This document shows, one piece after another, positions 62,613-64,000 of a DNA stretch of 64,000 bases. The notes under the pieces are model-generated. The model did not search any database and was not told the origin of the DNA. It worked only from the letters and a program-made list of their open reading frames with translations. The DNA comes from an uncultured Amphritea sp. (lineage in GTDB: Bacteria > Pseudomonadota > Gammaproteobacteria > Pseudomonadales > Balneatricaceae): positions 22,381-86,380 of the forward strand of contig NZ_CAKZLP010000040.1 of the NCBI RefSeq assembly GCF_937127095.1. The letters run 5' to 3'. The position numbers and the translations under genes were made by a program. The first letter of the stretch is position 1; each line of letters starts with the position of its first letter.

Positions 62613-62876
62613 TAGTGATAATCCTCATACTCAAGCAGATACACATGTCCATCGCGAAACTCAAACGTCAATCGCCAGTAACTGCTGACTGAAATCGCCC
62701 AAATACCTTGACGGTCACCTTTCATTGGATGGAGTTTGTATCCAGGAATGTCGAGATCTGAGACTTCCAGCGCAGTATCCAAAACCACCAGCTGCATACG
62801 CAGGCGATTGGCGATTCGCCTGAATAGCCAGTTTCGTAGTAAAGCCTCATCCCCTATGCTTGAAAGTCTTAATCAT
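62612..62876 (-). pseudogene. HigB-type toxin with decayed 5' end
   Basis: RelE-superfamily HigB. The C-terminal part is normal (MQLVVLDTALEVSDLDIPGY, KLHPMKGDRQGIWAIS, EFRDGHVYLLEYEDYH). The N-terminus starts MIKTFKHRG then TGA, and pieces of the family sequence appear in three different frames, so several indels have occurred. The stop overlaps the higA start (TAATG). Confidence 0.8.
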
Positions 62877-62893
62877 GGACTATAGTGTAGCGC

Positions 62894-62903
62894 GTTGCGC
62901 AAC
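62894..62903. promoter_or_regulatory. Palindrome upstream of higB
   Basis: GTTGCGCAAC, a perfect 10-bp palindrome 18 bases before the original higB start, inside TAGCGCGTTGCGCAACAGCGC. It fits an autoregulatory HigA operator. Confidence 0.5.
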
Positions 62904-63066
62904 AGCGCCAAGCTGCAAGTCATTAAACCAAGGGGTCTCAATGCATTATTCTGAGCCTATCGATTTCAGTCCAGATTAAAGATTTTTGACCCACCTTAAC
63001 GCTTGGAACTACTTCATAGCACACCACAAATATCAGCGAAATAGTTTGACAACACCAGTAAGCGAA

Positions 63067-64000
63067 TCATACCATGTATATACAAATGAGGCATCTAGTG
63101 TATATACAAGGAATCGTTTTTGAATTTTTTAAAACTTCAATTTCTTTTTCGCGACCATAAAGTTTCTGGGGAATCTGGAACCGGTTTGAAATATCCTTTT
63201 GTCCGATTTCAAACGGATCAATTTTTCCCGAAGAATTCAGCTGGTCCAGGCAGCACTGAAGGTCCTGTTTCAGGCCGAATATATTTTGATAACGATCTTC
63301 AGCATTTTTTGCCATGAGTTTTAAGATGATTTGAGAAAGAGCATCCGGGATTTGGCCATTTAAAACACTCGGAGAAACCGGCGTTTTGGCAATATGGCAG
63401 TGAATCAGTTCTACCACATCACCGGTTTCAAACGGTCTTTGTTTTGTCAGCAACCAGAAGAACGTTGCACCAAGTGAATAAAAATCAGTGCGATAATCCA
63501 TGGTTCGGTTCATTCTTCCGGTCTGCTCCGGCGACATATAAGCCAGTGTGCCTTCCAGTACATTCGGATTACAGGCTTCCGGGTTTTCCCTGGTTAATTT
63601 AGTAGATATTCCAAAACTAATGAGCTTTGCCTGACCGGTATCCGGATTCCATAGAATATTTGAAGGGTTAATATCTTTGTGGATGATGCTGCACCGATGA
63701 ATCTCGCCTAAAATATCGGTTATCTGAATCGATAGCTGTAAGAAGTCCATCAGATTAAATGTGTTTTCGGAAAACTGCCCTGCCAGTGATTTACCTCTGA
63801 AATCTTCCATAATCATGACCAGTGTATTCTGATATTTTTTAAGATCATAGACACGGATCACCCCATCTAAACGAATGTCTCGGGTTATTTCATACTCGCG
63901 TTTAAATTTAATAAGTGATTCAGTTGACGGATATTCGCCTTTCAAAACCTTAAGCGTGACAGGGATGCCTTTGTTTAGCTCTTTTCCTCGATAAATAATT
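63067..64000 (-). pseudogene. Ser/Thr kinase-like domain of a large multidomain sensor, 3' truncated and open at the window edge
   Basis: Beginning beyond the edge, it has the beta-3 lysine in VTLKVLK, HKDINPSNIL (HxD and Asn kept), EGTLAYMSPEQTGRMNR. The DFG triad is SFG (LISFGIST), so the metal-binding Asp is lost. After LYGREKEIEVLKN, where family members continue into an AAA+ ATPase, the frame enters unrelated AT-rich sequence and stops. Probably a remnant of a kinase/ATPase/histidine-kinase signalling giant. Confidence 0.8.
63075..63108. repeat. Two copies of the palindrome TGTATATACA
   Basis: Perfect palindromes at 63075-63084 and 63099-63108, centres 24 bases apart, at the broken 3' end of the kinase-like gene. 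Confidence 0.8.

Overview
This window is chromosomal DNA from a marine-type gammaproteobacterium, probably an Oceanospirillaceae-like genus. The evidence is gene content and order typical of that group: gyrA next to ubiG-mupP-yciK, purL divergent from mltF, guaBA divergent from xseA, and mpl-ubiX. The genus is an inference; no rRNA gene is present to settle it.

Layout. 1-9.3 kb: partial gyrA, then ubiG-mupP-yciK, rluB, an H-NS-like gene, and the yciO/rnm and yciB/yciI pairs, ending in an OmpA-like protein. 9.5-19.5 kb: a rhodanese, a TonB-dependent receptor, purL, mltF, an MpaA-like M14 peptidase and tadA. 19.5-36.2 kb: an accessory block between tadA and guaA holding SYLF, Crp-like, hemolysin-III-like, Lmo0937-type, YqjD/E/K-type, GGDEF-EAL, CsbD-like and OmpA-like genes, a complete N-type ATPase operon in the order atpDCQRBEFAG, and a second Crp-like gene. 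36.3-54.3 kb: housekeeping genes (guaA, guaB, xseA, fklB, tRNA-fMet, slyX, rsmJ, uppP, tsaB, ubiX, mpl, fbp, ppa). 54.4-64 kb: accessory and partly decayed DNA, with a frameshifted LysR gene, an EamA exporter, a MoxR/VWA pair, a ferric-reductase-like protein between two copies of a higA 3' end, a broken response regulator, a decayed higBA module and a truncated kinase-like gene running off the edge.

Main discovery. Seven promoters in the 19.7-35.1 kb block carry the same 20-bp dyad, consensus TCTGTACG-N4-CGTACAGA. In six of them a TAnnnT -10 hexamer starts exactly 19 bases after the dyad, and in the seventh it starts 20 bases after. That puts the dyad centre near -41.5, the position of a class II activator of the Crp/Fnr type. 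Two Crp-like paralogs with nearly the same recognition helix lie near the two ends of the block. The predicted targets are SYLF, hemolysin III, the Lmo0937-type pair, the yqjDEK-like operon, csbD, ompA and the whole N-ATPase operon. This reads as one envelope or ion-stress regulon under a Crp-like activator, encoded together with its regulators.

Other threads: peptidoglycan turnover and recycling genes (mupP, mltF, an mpaA-like gene, uppP, mpl, an M23 peptidase) are spread through the window. Several genes are visibly broken (hemolysin III amber stop, LysR frameshift, response regulator, higB and higA, kinase DFG loss). Two decayed partial copies of the initiator tRNA gene sit beside the intact one.
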